Positions 26,090 to 34,385 of a stretch of 64,000 nt of DNA are shown here, piece after piece. Both the position numbers and the translations under genes were made by a program. This stretch comes from Streptomyces sp. HmicA12 (lineage in GTDB: Bacteria; Actinomycetota; Actinomycetes; Streptomycetales; Streptomycetaceae): positions 186,001 to 250,000 of the forward strand of contig NZ_KB891800.1 of NCBI RefSeq assembly GCF_000373565.1. The letters run 5' to 3'. The notes below the pieces were generated by a model that saw nothing but the letters and a program-made list of their open reading frames with translations, searched no databases and was not told where the DNA came from. Position 1 is the first letter of the stretch. Each line of letters opens with the position of its first letter.

Positions 26090-27912
26090 TGACGGACCTG
26101 ACGAAGATCCACGGCGCGCGCGAGCGCCGGATACGCACGGGCGGCGTCGAGCTGTGCGTCGTGGAACTGGGAGCACCCCCGGAAACTCCCGCCGGCGCAC
26201 CCGCCGACACGGGCGGCACGGCGCGGCCGACCGTCGTCCTCGTGCACGGCTACCCGGACTCCAAGGAAGTCTGGTCGGAGGTGGCCACGCGCCTCGCGGA
26301 CCGCTTTCACGTCGTCCTCTACGACATCCGCGGGCACGGGCGCTCCACGGCGCCGCAGCCGCTGCGCGGCGGCTTCACCCTGGAGAAGCTGACCGACGAC
26401 TTCATGGCCGTCATCGACGCGGTGAGCCCCGACAGGCCGGTGCACGTGGTGGGGCACGACTGGGGTTCCGTGCAGTCCTGGGAGTTCGTGACGGTCGAGC
26501 GCACCGAGGGCCGCATCGCGTCCTTCACGTCGATGTCGGGCCCGTCCCTGGACCACTTCGGGCACTGGATCAAGCAGCGCGTCAAGCGGCCCACGCCCCG
26601 CAAGGTGGGCCAGCTGCTCGGCCAGGGCGCCAAGTCCTGGTACGTGTACATGCTGCACACGCCCGTACTGCCGGAGCTGGCCTGGCGCGGACCGCTCGGC
26701 AGGCGCTGGCCCAAGATCCTGGAGCGCGTGGAGCGGGTCCCGGCCGGCGACTATCCGACGCCGTCGCTGCCCTCGGACGCCGCACACGGCGCCTGGCTGT
26801 ACCGGGACAACGTCAGGGCGCGGCTGCGCCGTCCGCGCGAGGACGCGTACGCGCACGCGCCCGTGCAGCTCATCACGCCGCTCGGGGACGCCTTCCTTTC
26901 GCCGCAGCTCTACGACCAACTGGAGCGGTGGGCACCGCGGTTGACGCGCCGCACGCTGCCCGCCAAGCACTGGGTGCCCCGCACCCGTCCCGATCAGCTC
27001 ACCGCCTGGATAGGCGAGTTCGTCACGGCGAACGAGGAACAGGAGGCGGGCGTGCCCGCACAGCGGAAGGTCGCCGACGGCAAGCACGCGGACCGGTTCG
27101 GCGGCCAGCTGGTGCTCGTCACGGGGGCGGGCAGCGGCATCGGGCGGGCCACCGCGTTCGCCTTCGCCGAGGCCGGCGCGCGGGTGATCGCCGTCGACCG
27201 GGACGCCGAGAGCGCCGCCCGCACCGCCGAGATGGCGCGGCTGACCGGCGCCCCGCAGGCATGGGCGGAGACCGTCGACGTCACGGACGAGCAGGCCATG
27301 GAGAAGCTCGCCGAGAAGGTCGCCACCGAGTACGGGGTCCTCGACGTCCTGGTGAACAACGCGGGCATCGGCCTGTCGGGGTCCTTCTTCGACACCACGC
27401 CCGAGGACTGGAGGAAGGTCCTCGACGTGAACCTGTGGGGCGTCATCCACGGCTGCCGCCTGTTCGGCAAACAGATGGCCGAGCGCGGCCAGGGCGGCCA
27501 CATCGTGAACACCGCGTCCGCGGCCGCGTACCAGCCCTCCAAGGCACTCCCGGCCTACTCCACCTCCAAGGCCGCGGTCCTCATGCTCAGCGAGTGCCTG
27601 CGTGCCGAGCTGGCCGGGCAGGGCATCGGCGTCTCCGCGATCTGCCCCGGCCTGGTGAACACGAACATCACGTCGACGGCCCGGTTCGTCGGCGCCGACG
27701 CCGAGGAGGAGAAGCGCCGCCAGAAGAAGTCCTCGCGCCTGTACGGCCTGCGGAACTACCCGCCGGAGAAGGTCGCCGACGCCATCCTCGGCGCCGTCGT
27801 GCACAACAAGGCGGTCGTCCCGGTCACCCCGGAGGCCCGCGGCGCGCACCTCATGTCCCGCTTCACCCCCAGGGCCCTGCGCGCGATCGCACGATTGGAG
27901 CCGCCGCTGTGA
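26089..27912 (+). CDS. Epoxide hydrolase-like/short-chain dehydrogenase fusion (EphD-like)
   Basis: A 607-residue two-domain protein. Residues about 1-310 form an alpha/beta hydrolase: oxyanion motif VLVHGYPDSKE, nucleophile elbow VGHDWGSVQSW with Asp (epoxide hydrolase type), and a C-terminal His in PAKHWVPRT. Residues about 335-600 form an NAD(P) SDR: VTGAGSGIGRAT, NNAGIG and YSTSK. The layout matches mycobacterial EphD, which acts on lipid metabolites. It overlaps both neighbours by one to four bases, so translation is coupled. Confidence 0.9.
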   Translation: MTDLTKIHGARERRIRTGGVELCVVELGAPPETPAGAPADTGGTARPTVVLVHGYPDSKEVWSEVATRLADRFHVVLYDIRGHGRSTAPQPLRGGFTLEKLTDDFMAVIDAVSPDRPVHVVGHDWGSVQSWEFVTVERTEGRIASFTSMSGPSLDHFGHWIKQRVKRPTPRKVGQLLGQGAKSWYVYMLHTPVLPELAWRGPLGRRWPKILERVERVPAGDYPTPSLPSDAAHGAWLYRDNVRARLRRPREDAYAHAPVQLITPLGDAFLSPQLYDQLERWAPRLTRRTLPAKHWVPRTRPDQLTAWIGEFVTANEEQEAGVPAQRKVADGKHADRFGGQLVLVTGAGSGIGRATAFAFAEAGARVIAVDRDAESAARTAEMARLTGAPQAWAETVDVTDEQAMEKLAEKVATEYGVLDVLVNNAGIGLSGSFFDTTPEDWRKVLDVNLWGVIHGCRLFGKQMAERGQGGHIVNTASAAAYQPSKALPAYSTSKAAVLMLSECLRAELAGQGIGVSAICPGLVNTNITSTARFVGADAEEEKRRQKKSSRLYGLRNYPPEKVADAILGAVVHNKAVVPVTPEARGAHLMSRFTPRALRAIARLEPPL

Positions 27913-28841
27913 GCACCGACGTCCCGCGGGCCACCGAGGGAGGCGAGCACCACACGATCACCCCGCGCCGCGTCTCCTTCGACTGGGGGTCGACGCCCCT
28001 GCACTGGATACCGGACGAGCCGACCGCCACCCATGTCATCAACGTGCTGCATCTGTTGCTGCCCGCGGGCGAGCGCTGGTTCGTGAAGGTCTTCAAGGAG
28101 GGCCTGCCGCTGGTCGAGGATCCCGAACTCCTCAAGGACGTCAAGGGGTTCATGGGGCAGGAGGCCACGCACAGCGTGCAGCACGCGTACGTACTGGACC
28201 ACCTGGCCGCCCAGAAGCTGGAGACCGGCGACTACACCAGGTACGTCGACTTCCTCTTCGAGAAGCTGCTCGGTGAGAAGCCGCCTCTGGGGGCGCCGAT
28301 ACCGACGCGGGAGTGGCTGCGCTTCCGGCTGTCGGTCATCGCGGCCATCGAGCAGTTCACAGCGGTCCTGGGCGACTGGGTGCTGCACGCCGAGGCCCTC
28401 GACCGCGCGGGCTGCGACGAGGTCATGCTCGACCTGCTGCGCTGGCACGGCGCCGAGGAGGTCGAGCACCGCTCCGTCGCCTTCGACATGTACCAGCACT
28501 GCGGTGGCCGGGGTCTGCCCCGCTACGCGCGCCGCACAGCGGGCATGGCGGTCACCGCGCCCGTGATGCTCTACCTGTGGGCGTGGGGCGCCGCCTACCT
28601 CGTACGGAACGACCCTCAGCTCGCCGGGCGCCCGCGCTACTCGCTGGCCGAGCACAACAAGGCCGTGCGCAAGGGGCTGCTGCCCTCCTGGCGTGACCTG
28701 GGTGCGGCCGTGCCCCGCTACCTGCGCCGGTCGTACCATCCCTCGCAGGAGGGTTCGCTGCGCAAGGCCGTCGAGTATCTGGCGATCTCACCCGCGGCCC
28801 GGGCCGCGGCGGGCGCGATCGGCCGCTCGGCCCTCGCGTGA
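27909..28841 (+). CDS. Metal-dependent hydrolase (PF10118-type)
   Basis: A 310-residue, mostly helical protein with two carboxylate/His pairs typical of a ferritin-like metal site: GQEATHSVQHA and GAEEVEHRSVAFDMY. A membrane-like helix lies near residues 213-233 (TAPVMLYLWAWGAAYLV). It belongs to the predicted metal-dependent hydrolase family whose reaction is unknown. GTG 27909 overlaps the previous stop and its own stop overlaps the next GTG, so it is embedded in the operon. Confidence 0.83.
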   Translation: MSTDVPRATEGGEHHTITPRRVSFDWGSTPLHWIPDEPTATHVINVLHLLLPAGERWFVKVFKEGLPLVEDPELLKDVKGFMGQEATHSVQHAYVLDHLAAQKLETGDYTRYVDFLFEKLLGEKPPLGAPIPTREWLRFRLSVIAAIEQFTAVLGDWVLHAEALDRAGCDEVMLDLLRWHGAEEVEHRSVAFDMYQHCGGRGLPRYARRTAGMAVTAPVMLYLWAWGAAYLVRNDPQLAGRPRYSLAEHNKAVRKGLLPSWRDLGAAVPRYLRRSYHPSQEGSLRKAVEYLAISPAARAAAGAIGRSALA

Positions 28842-29845
28842 CCGGGCGCGAGACCGGAGACGTGACCGGACGGGGATCTTCCGCAGGAGCGACCGGGTAC
28901 GACCGAGGGGCGTGGGGTGTGACGGAGCGAGCGGGACCGCCGGCCGCCGAGTACCGGATCGAGGACCTGGCCCACCACAGCGGCGCCACGGTCCGCACGA
29001 TCCGCGCCTATCAGGACCGCGGTCTGCTGCCGCGCCCCGAGCGCCGCGGCCGGGCGAACGTGTACACGGACACGCATCTGGCCCGCCTCCGCCAGATCGC
29101 CGACCTGCTCGACCGCGGCTTCACCCTGGCCTCCATCAAGGAGCTCCTGGAGGCCTGGGACGCGGGGCGGGGCCTCGGCGGCGTGCTCGGCCTGGTCGCC
29201 GAGGTCGACAAGCCGTGGACGGACGAGCGGGCGGGACGCATCACCCGCGCCGAACTCGACGAGAAGTTCGGCGGCGACCCCGACGAGGCCGCCGTGCGGG
29301 ACGCGATCGACCTCGGCGTCCTGGAGCGCGTACCGGGAAGGGACGACGAGTTCCTCGTCCCGAGTCCTCAAGAGCTGGCGGTGGCGGCCGAGTTGTACGC
29401 GGCGGGCGTTCCGCTGTCCGCGATCTCCGGTCATCTGAGGGAGTTGAGGGGCCAGGTCGAACATATAGCGGCCCGTTTCCTGGAGTTCACGACCGAACAC
29501 GTCTTCGCACGCTATCTCGGCCCGCAGCCGCCGACCGACACCGAGGCCGCCGAAGCCGCCTCGCTCGTACGCCGGCTGCGGCCGCTCGCCCAGCAGTCCG
29601 TGGACGCCGAACTCGCGCGCGCGATGCGGTTGTTCGCGACCCGTCATCTCCATCGGCATCTGACCGCGGGCCCGGTCGCCGCGCCGTCCGACGAGCCGCA
29701 GTCCGTCGCCCTTCCCGCGGAGACAATGCGCGCCGTGCGCACACTGGTTGGGCCGGAGAACGTCTCGGCGTTCATCTCGGCCGCCGCCCAACGTGAGGTA
29801 CAAGCAAGGACATTGGACGCAATGACGTCAAGTCATGACAAATAG
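28838..29845 (+). CDS. MerR family transcriptional regulator
   Basis: A 335-residue regulator. A flexible N-terminus (1-37) precedes a MerR winged helix (EYRIEDLAHHSGATVRTIRA to FTLASIKELLEAW, about 38-110) and a long C-terminal domain without the metal-binding Cys of classical MerR proteins. GTG 28838 overlaps the previous stop (GTGA), but a GTG at 28919, closer to the domain, is a plausible alternative. As the last operon gene it probably controls the enzymes upstream in response to an organic ligand. Confidence 0.85.
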   Translation: MTGRETGDVTGRGSSAGATGYDRGAWGVTERAGPPAAEYRIEDLAHHSGATVRTIRAYQDRGLLPRPERRGRANVYTDTHLARLRQIADLLDRGFTLASIKELLEAWDAGRGLGGVLGLVAEVDKPWTDERAGRITRAELDEKFGGDPDEAAVRDAIDLGVLERVPGRDDEFLVPSPQELAVAAELYAAGVPLSAISGHLRELRGQVEHIAARFLEFTTEHVFARYLGPQPPTDTEAAEAASLVRRLRPLAQQSVDAELARAMRLFATRHLHRHLTAGPVAAPSDEPQSVALPAETMRAVRTLVGPENVSAFISAAAQREVQARTLDAMTSSHDK

Positions 29846-29881
29846 AACCTTGTTGATCAAGTGGGGCTTATCGCTGGTCAG

Positions 29882-29935
29882 TTGTCCACAGAATCGCCAA
29901 TTCCCCTGTGGATAACAGGACTTGCTTGTGGATCA
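29882..29935. other. Second DnaA-box cluster, upstream of kptA
   Basis: TTGTCCACA (29882-29890) and TGTGGATAA (29907-29915) are exact boxes, and TGTGGATCA (29927-29935) is one base off TGTGGATAA. Three boxes in 54 bp, spaced 25 and 20 bp, lie in the only intergenic gap (29846-30005) of this part. Confidence 0.65.
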
Positions 29936-30005
29936 AACATGCGAGTCGAGATTTCCCGAGAAGAATTCGGAAGAGATTCCGAGACGCCTCGGGCACTCTG
30001 ACGCC

Positions 30006-30545
30006 ATGGACGAACAACGCACCGTGAAGGTGTCGAAGTACCTCTCGAAACACCTGCGGCATCAGCCGGAGCGCATCGGCCTCACGCCCGACGAGGCGGG
30101 CTGGGTGGAGATCGACGAGCTGCTCTCCGCGACGGCCGCGCACCGGTTCCGGATCACCCGCGCCGAGCTCGACCACGTCGTCGCCACGAACGACAAGCGG
30201 CGCTTCACGATCGACGGCACCCGGATCCGCGCCAATCAGGGCCACACGATCGGCGTCGACCTCGGACTCGCCCCCGCCGAACCGCCCGCGTACCTGTACC
30301 ACGGCACGGTCGCCCGCTTCCTCGACGCGATCCGCGCCGAGGGGCTCAGGCCCATGACCCGGCACGACGTGCACCTGTCGGCGGACCGCGAGACCGCCAC
30401 CCGGGTCGGCGCCCGGCGCGGCCGCCCCGTCGTGCTGCCGGTGGACGCGGGCGCGATGCACCGTGACGGCCACATCTTCCGGATGAGCGCCAACGAGGTC
30501 TGGCTCACCGCCGCCGTTCCCCCGCGTTACCTGCGGTTCTCCTGA
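30006..30545 (+). CDS. kptA: RNA 2'-phosphotransferase KptA/Tpt1
   Basis: A 179-residue enzyme that moves an RNA 2'-phosphate to NAD, giving ADP-ribose 1'',2''-cyclic phosphate. Family motifs are complete: [10 protein letters not shown] (K15-H19), the winged-helix lobe with [32 protein letters not shown] and the GRPVVL region. Length is standard. In eukaryotes it finishes tRNA splicing; its bacterial target is not established. The DnaA-box cluster occupies its upstream region. Confidence 0.93.
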   Translation: MDEQRTVKVSKYLSKHLRHQPERIGLTPDEAGWVEIDELLSATAAHRFRITRAELDHVVATNDKRRFTIDGTRIRANQGHTIGVDLGLAPAEPPAYLYHGTVARFLDAIRAEGLRPMTRHDVHLSADRETATRVGARRGRPVVLPVDAGAMHRDGHIFRMSANEVWLTAAVPPRYLRFS

Positions 30546-30590
30546 CGAACCCGGCTCACCGCACGCCCTCTTGAGGCAAGATCGGTCAGC

Positions 30591-31052
30591 ATGGACCAGC
30601 CGCACCACCCCTACCTGCCCACGACCGAGGCCGCCGTCGCCGCGGTCCGTGAGATCGCCCGTGAGTTCAACCTGGCGATCGAGGTCACGCACGACATCGG
30701 CGCGGACCGGACCTCCCGCCGCACCCACGTCGGCGTCGGCGTCGCCCTCGACCCCGACGGCTCCCTGCCCCACGAGGCCTACGTGGAGCTGGGCGGCTCC
30801 CCGCGGATCGACGTCCGGCTCTTCCCCGAGGACGACGCGCTGATCACGGTCGAGGGCGTCGAGTTCCACGACGTACCGCGCGACGAGGTCCCGGCGTTCC
30901 TGCGGTCCTGCTACGGGGACCTCGCCCACGTCCGCGGCAAGCGGTTCCCGCCCGGCTACTGGCTGATCGTGCCGCTGCCCGGCGACCGCACGTACAAGGA
31001 GCTCATCACCGTGCTCACGCTCTCGAAGTGGCTCAGCGGCCGCGTGCGCTGA
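30591..31052 (+). CDS. Conserved hypothetical protein
   Basis: A 153-residue soluble protein with no signal peptide. It has alternating beta-strand pattern ([25 protein letters not shown]) and a conserved-looking C-terminus [19 protein letters not shown] do not recognise a named domain. It follows kptA by 45 bp on the same strand and may be co-transcribed with it. Confidence 0.65.
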   Translation: MDQPHHPYLPTTEAAVAAVREIAREFNLAIEVTHDIGADRTSRRTHVGVGVALDPDGSLPHEAYVELGGSPRIDVRLFPEDDALITVEGVEFHDVPRDEVPAFLRSCYGDLAHVRGKRFPPGYWLIVPLPGDRTYKELITVLTLSKWLSGRVR

Positions 31053-31139
31053 CGGCCCCCTCGCGCGCGTCCCCGACCGGCCGCGACCACCCGTGAACCA
31101 CCCGCGCGTGCGCGAACCGCTCCGCATACGCTCACAGAC

Positions 31140-32081
31140 ATGACCGACACGGCCCGCACGCCCCAGTCCCCACTCCGCCTGAGCACCGTGCTCCTGCCCT
31201 ACCGCCGCTGGCACGAGGGCGCCCGCGAGGCGTGGGTGCGGGCCGAGGAGCTCGGCTTCCACACGGGTTATACGTACGACCACCTGTCCTGGCGCGTGCC
31301 GTTCCGGGACGGGCCGTGGTTCGGGGCGATCCCCACCCTGACCGCCGCCGCGACCGCCACCGAGCGGATGCGCCTCGGCACCCTCGTGACCTCGCCGAAC
31401 TTCCGCCACCCGGTCACCCTCGCCAAGGAGCTGCTCTCCCTCGACGACATCTCCGGCGGCCGGGTCACGCTGGGCATCGGCGCGGGCGGCACCGGGTTCG
31501 ACGCGACCGCGCTCGCGCACAGCGAGCAGGAACCGTGGTCCCCGCGCGCGCGGGCGGACCGCTTCGCCGAGTTCGTCCCACTGCTGGACCGGCTGCTCTC
31601 CGAGGACACGGTCTCGTACGACGGCGACTTCTACTCGGCGGGCGCCGCCCAGAACATCCCCGGCTGCGTGCAGCGCCCCCGGCTGCCGTTCGCGGTGGCC
31701 GCGACCGGGCCGCGCGGTCTCAAGCTGGCGGCCCGCCACGGCCAGGCCTGGGTGACCACCGGCGACCCGAAGATCTACGAGACGGGCACGCCCGAGGAAT
31801 CGGTTCAGGCCATTCGCCGGCAGATCGAGAAGCTCGGCGCGGCCTGCGCGGCCATCGGCCGTGACGTGGCCGAACTCGACAAGATCCTGCTCACCGGATT
31901 CACCCCGGACCGCGGCCTTCCCCTGGAGTCCGTCGACGCCTTCGTGGACTTCGCGGGCACCCACCGGGAGCTGGGATTCACCGAGATCGTCCTGCACTGG
32001 CCGATCCCGGACACCGCCTTCGCGGCCGACCAGAAGGTCTTCGAGCAGATCGCCACCGAGGCCCTCGCCCAACTCGGCTGA
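31140..32081 (+). CDS. LLM class F420/FMN-dependent oxidoreductase
   Basis: A 313-residue luciferase-like TIM-barrel flavoprotein. Typical elements are [40 protein letters not shown], the [19 protein letters not shown] segment and [20 protein letters not shown]. In actinobacteria many members use F420; the substrate cannot be inferred. It ends in a GC-rich hairpin at 32109-32151. Confidence 0.9.
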   Translation: MTDTARTPQSPLRLSTVLLPYRRWHEGAREAWVRAEELGFHTGYTYDHLSWRVPFRDGPWFGAIPTLTAAATATERMRLGTLVTSPNFRHPVTLAKELLSLDDISGGRVTLGIGAGGTGFDATALAHSEQEPWSPRARADRFAEFVPLLDRLLSEDTVSYDGDFYSAGAAQNIPGCVQRPRLPFAVAATGPRGLKLAARHGQAWVTTGDPKIYETGTPEESVQAIRRQIEKLGAACAAIGRDVAELDKILLTGFTPDRGLPLESVDAFVDFAGTHRELGFTEIVLHWPIPDTAFAADQKVFEQIATEALAQLG

Positions 32082-32108
32082 AACAGATGGGGTGACAGCA
32101 CGCGGCGG

Positions 32109-32151
32109 GCGGGGCGCGTGAGCCAGGAACGTACTCATCTGCGCGCCCCGC
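32109..32151 (+). terminator. Terminator-like hairpin after LLM gene
   Basis: GCGGGGCGCG (32109-32118) pairs with CGCGCCCCGC (32142-32151) across a 23-nt loop, 27 bp after the stop. No U-run. Confidence 0.45.
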
Positions 32152-32170
32152 CGCACGGCCGTGCGCGCAT

Positions 32171-33082
32171 ATGCGCGACCATGGTGCGGTGACCTCACCG
32201 ACTCCTGGGCCCCGGACCTCGGCCCCCTCAGCGCCCCGGCTGATCGCCACGGACCTCGACGGCACGCTCCTGCGCGACGACAAAACCGTTTCCCCGCGCA
32301 CGGTCGCCGCGCTCGCCGCCGCCGAGGAGGCCGGCATCGAGGTCTTCTTCGTCACGGGCCGCCCGGCCCGCTGGATGGATGTCGTCAGCGACCACGTGCA
32401 CGGCCACGGCCTGGCGATCTGCGGCAACGGCGCGGCCGTGGTGGACCTGCACGGCGGCCCCGGGCAGCACCGCTTCGTCAAGATCCGCGAGCTGGCGGTC
32501 CCGGACGCCCTCGATGTCGTCCGCGTCCTGCGCGCGGCGGCGCCGGGCACGTCGTTCGCCGTCGAGCGGACCGGGGGCCTGCACCACGAGCCGACGTACC
32601 CGCCGCTGCACCTGGAGCCGGGGGAGAGCGTCGCGCCCGCGGAGAAGCTGCTCGCGGAGGCCGTCGAGGGATCGGCCGTCGCGGACCAGCCGGTCCTCAA
32701 GCTCCTCGCGTACCACCCGGAGCTCGGCCCCGACGCGTTCCTGACGCTGGCCCGCACCGCGGTCGGCGACCTGGCGGCCGTCACCCGGTCCAGCCCGAGC
32801 GCCCTGCTGGAGATCAGCGCACGCACGGTCTCCAAGGCGAGCACTCTCGAACTGTGCTGCATGGAGCGCGGCATCTCCCCCGCGGACGTCGTCGCCTTCG
32901 GGGACATGCCCAACGACATGGAGATGCTCGCCTGGGCCGGCACCTCCTACGCGATGGGGAACGCGCATCCTGATGTGCTCACCGCCGCGACCGGCGTGAC
33001 GGCGACCAACAACGAGGACGGTGTCGCCCGCGTCATCGAGGACCTGCTGGCCGCCCGCGCCGCGCACCGCACCACCACCTGA
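32171..33082 (+). CDS. HAD superfamily phosphatase, Cof-type
   Basis: A 303-residue HAD hydrolase: motif [14 protein letters not shown], motif [11 protein letters not shown], a C2 cap and motif [16 protein letters not shown]. Paralogous to the gene at 19764. The start is either ATG 32171 or GTG 32189 (six codons later), neither with a clear ribosome site. It converges with the M23 gene, with 21 bp between the stops. Confidence 0.87.
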   Translation: MRDHGAVTSPTPGPRTSAPSAPRLIATDLDGTLLRDDKTVSPRTVAALAAAEEAGIEVFFVTGRPARWMDVVSDHVHGHGLAICGNGAAVVDLHGGPGQHRFVKIRELAVPDALDVVRVLRAAAPGTSFAVERTGGLHHEPTYPPLHLEPGESVAPAEKLLAEAVEGSAVADQPVLKLLAYHPELGPDAFLTLARTAVGDLAAVTRSSPSALLEISARTVSKASTLELCCMERGISPADVVAFGDMPNDMEMLAWAGTSYAMGNAHPDVLTAATGVTATNNEDGVARVIEDLLAARAAHRTTT

Positions 33083-33103
33083 CGCGCGCGCCGCGCACCG
33101 GCG

Positions 33104-34156
33104 CTACAGCCTGATGCCGCGATCGGCGAACCACGTGACCGGGTCGATCCCCGATCCCAGATACGGCGTGAGCCGCACCTCGAAGTGCAGGTGCGGCCCC
33201 GTCGAGTTGCCGGTGGTGCCCGCCTGCCCGAGCCACTGGCCCGCCACGACCTTCTCGCCCTGGTCGACGGCCGCGGCCGACAGGTGCGCGTACTGCGTGT
33301 AGTAGCCGCCGGGGTGCCGCACGACGACCTCGATGCCGAATCCCCCGCCGCAGGACACGCTCACCACGCGCCCGGCCCCGGCGGCCCGCACCGGTGTGCC
33401 GATGGAGACGGCGAAGTCCTGCCCGGTGTGCCGGTGCGCCCAGTGCGCGCCCGCGCTGTCGAAGCCCGCGGACAGCGCGTACGTCGCCACGGGAGTCACC
33501 CACGCGCGCGTGGCGTGGATTTCCGGCTGGTCCATGCGTACGGCACCACGGCACTGGCCCGCCGCGACGGACCGGTCCGCCTCGCCCTGCAGCTGCTGGC
33601 GCGCCACTTCGAGCTTGGTCTCGATGTCCTCCTTGAGGCGCGCGAGCCGTACGGTGCGCCCTTCCAGGGCGTGCCACGCCGCCGTCGCCCTGCGCTGCCC
33701 CTGCGCGAGCCTGCGCTCGGCCCGCTGGCTCTTGTCGACGGCGTTGTTGACCGCCGAGTCGGCCTGCCAGGCGGCCCGTTGACCGTGCATGAGCTCTTCG
33801 GGGCGGTCGGTGAGCAGCATCTGCGCCGTGAACGGGATGTCGCCGCCGCTGCGGTACTGGGCGCGGGCGATGCGGCCGAGATCGTCGTGGAGCACGGCGA
33901 TCCGCCGACGCTGGCCCGCGAGCAGCCGCTCCAGCTTCCGCGCCTCGGCCTTCCGCGCGTCGGCTTCCTTGCGCCCCTGTTCGTAGCGCTGCGAGGCCGC
34001 TGACGCCTCCTCGAGAAGACGTGCCACCTCGGCACTCGGCTCGGGGCCCTCCGCGCCCTCCGAGAGGGCGGGCGTGCCGCCGAGGGCGACAAGAACGCAC
34101 AACAACACCGCCGGTACGAGGAGCGAGGTGCTGGAACGGCGGTGTCCTGGGCGCAT
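33104..34156 (-). CDS. M23 family peptidoglycan endopeptidase (secreted)
   Basis: A 350-residue exported protein. The signal peptide (STSLLVPAVLLCVLVALGG) is followed by a coiled coil (about 45-210, many Arg/Glu/Gln heptads) and a LytM/M23 zinc peptidase domain (about 225-345). Zinc ligands are seen in HTGQDFAVSIG and HLHFEVRLTP. It resembles EnvC/NlpD-type cell-wall hydrolases or their activators. ATG 34156 is chosen to place the signal peptide correctly; the frame is open to 34369. Confidence 0.88.
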   Translation of the reverse strand: MRPGHRRSSTSLLVPAVLLCVLVALGGTPALSEGAEGPEPSAEVARLLEEASAASQRYEQGRKEADARKAEARKLERLLAGQRRRIAVLHDDLGRIARAQYRSGGDIPFTAQMLLTDRPEELMHGQRAAWQADSAVNNAVDKSQRAERRLAQGQRRATAAWHALEGRTVRLARLKEDIETKLEVARQQLQGEADRSVAAGQCRGAVRMDQPEIHATRAWVTPVATYALSAGFDSAGAHWAHRHTGQDFAVSIGTPVRAAGAGRVVSVSCGGGFGIEVVVRHPGGYYTQYAHLSAAAVDQGEKVVAGQWLGQAGTTGNSTGPHLHFEVRLTPYLGSGIDPVTWFADRGIRL

Positions 34157-34287
34157 GTCTCGGATGGTTGCCCGCCCACCCGGACGCCGTCCCGCACGAC
34201 TGGTACGGCCGGGGCACGGCATGCCCCGTACGGCGCAGAAACGTACCGCCGAATCAGGGACCGCCGGGGGGCACGGAGCACCCCGGG

Positions 34288-34385
34288 GCGCTCCGGATCG
34301 GTCTCCGGCGCTCCGGATCGGTCCCGGGCACTCCGGATCGGTCCCGGACGCTCCGGAGCAGTAGGGCACTCCGGATCAGTACGGC
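34288..34385. repeat. Tandem repeat, about 20-bp unit, five copies
   Basis: Units start at 34288, 34308, 34328, 34348 and 34367, with core CTCCGGATCGG and flank TCCCGG; the last two are degenerate. The array covers the gap between the histidine kinase and M23 genes and runs into the kinase stop codon at 34376. Each unit contains the palindrome TCCGGA. It lies upstream of the M23 start. Confidence 0.75.

Noticed and set aside
29868..32198. 776-codon ORF antisense to kptA, the hypothetical and LLM genes
   Set aside because: Product is low-complexity Arg/Gly/Val with no motif; the sense genes have full family signatures.
34288..34385. CRISPR array
   Set aside because: Repeats are head-to-tail with no unique spacers and no cas genes nearby.
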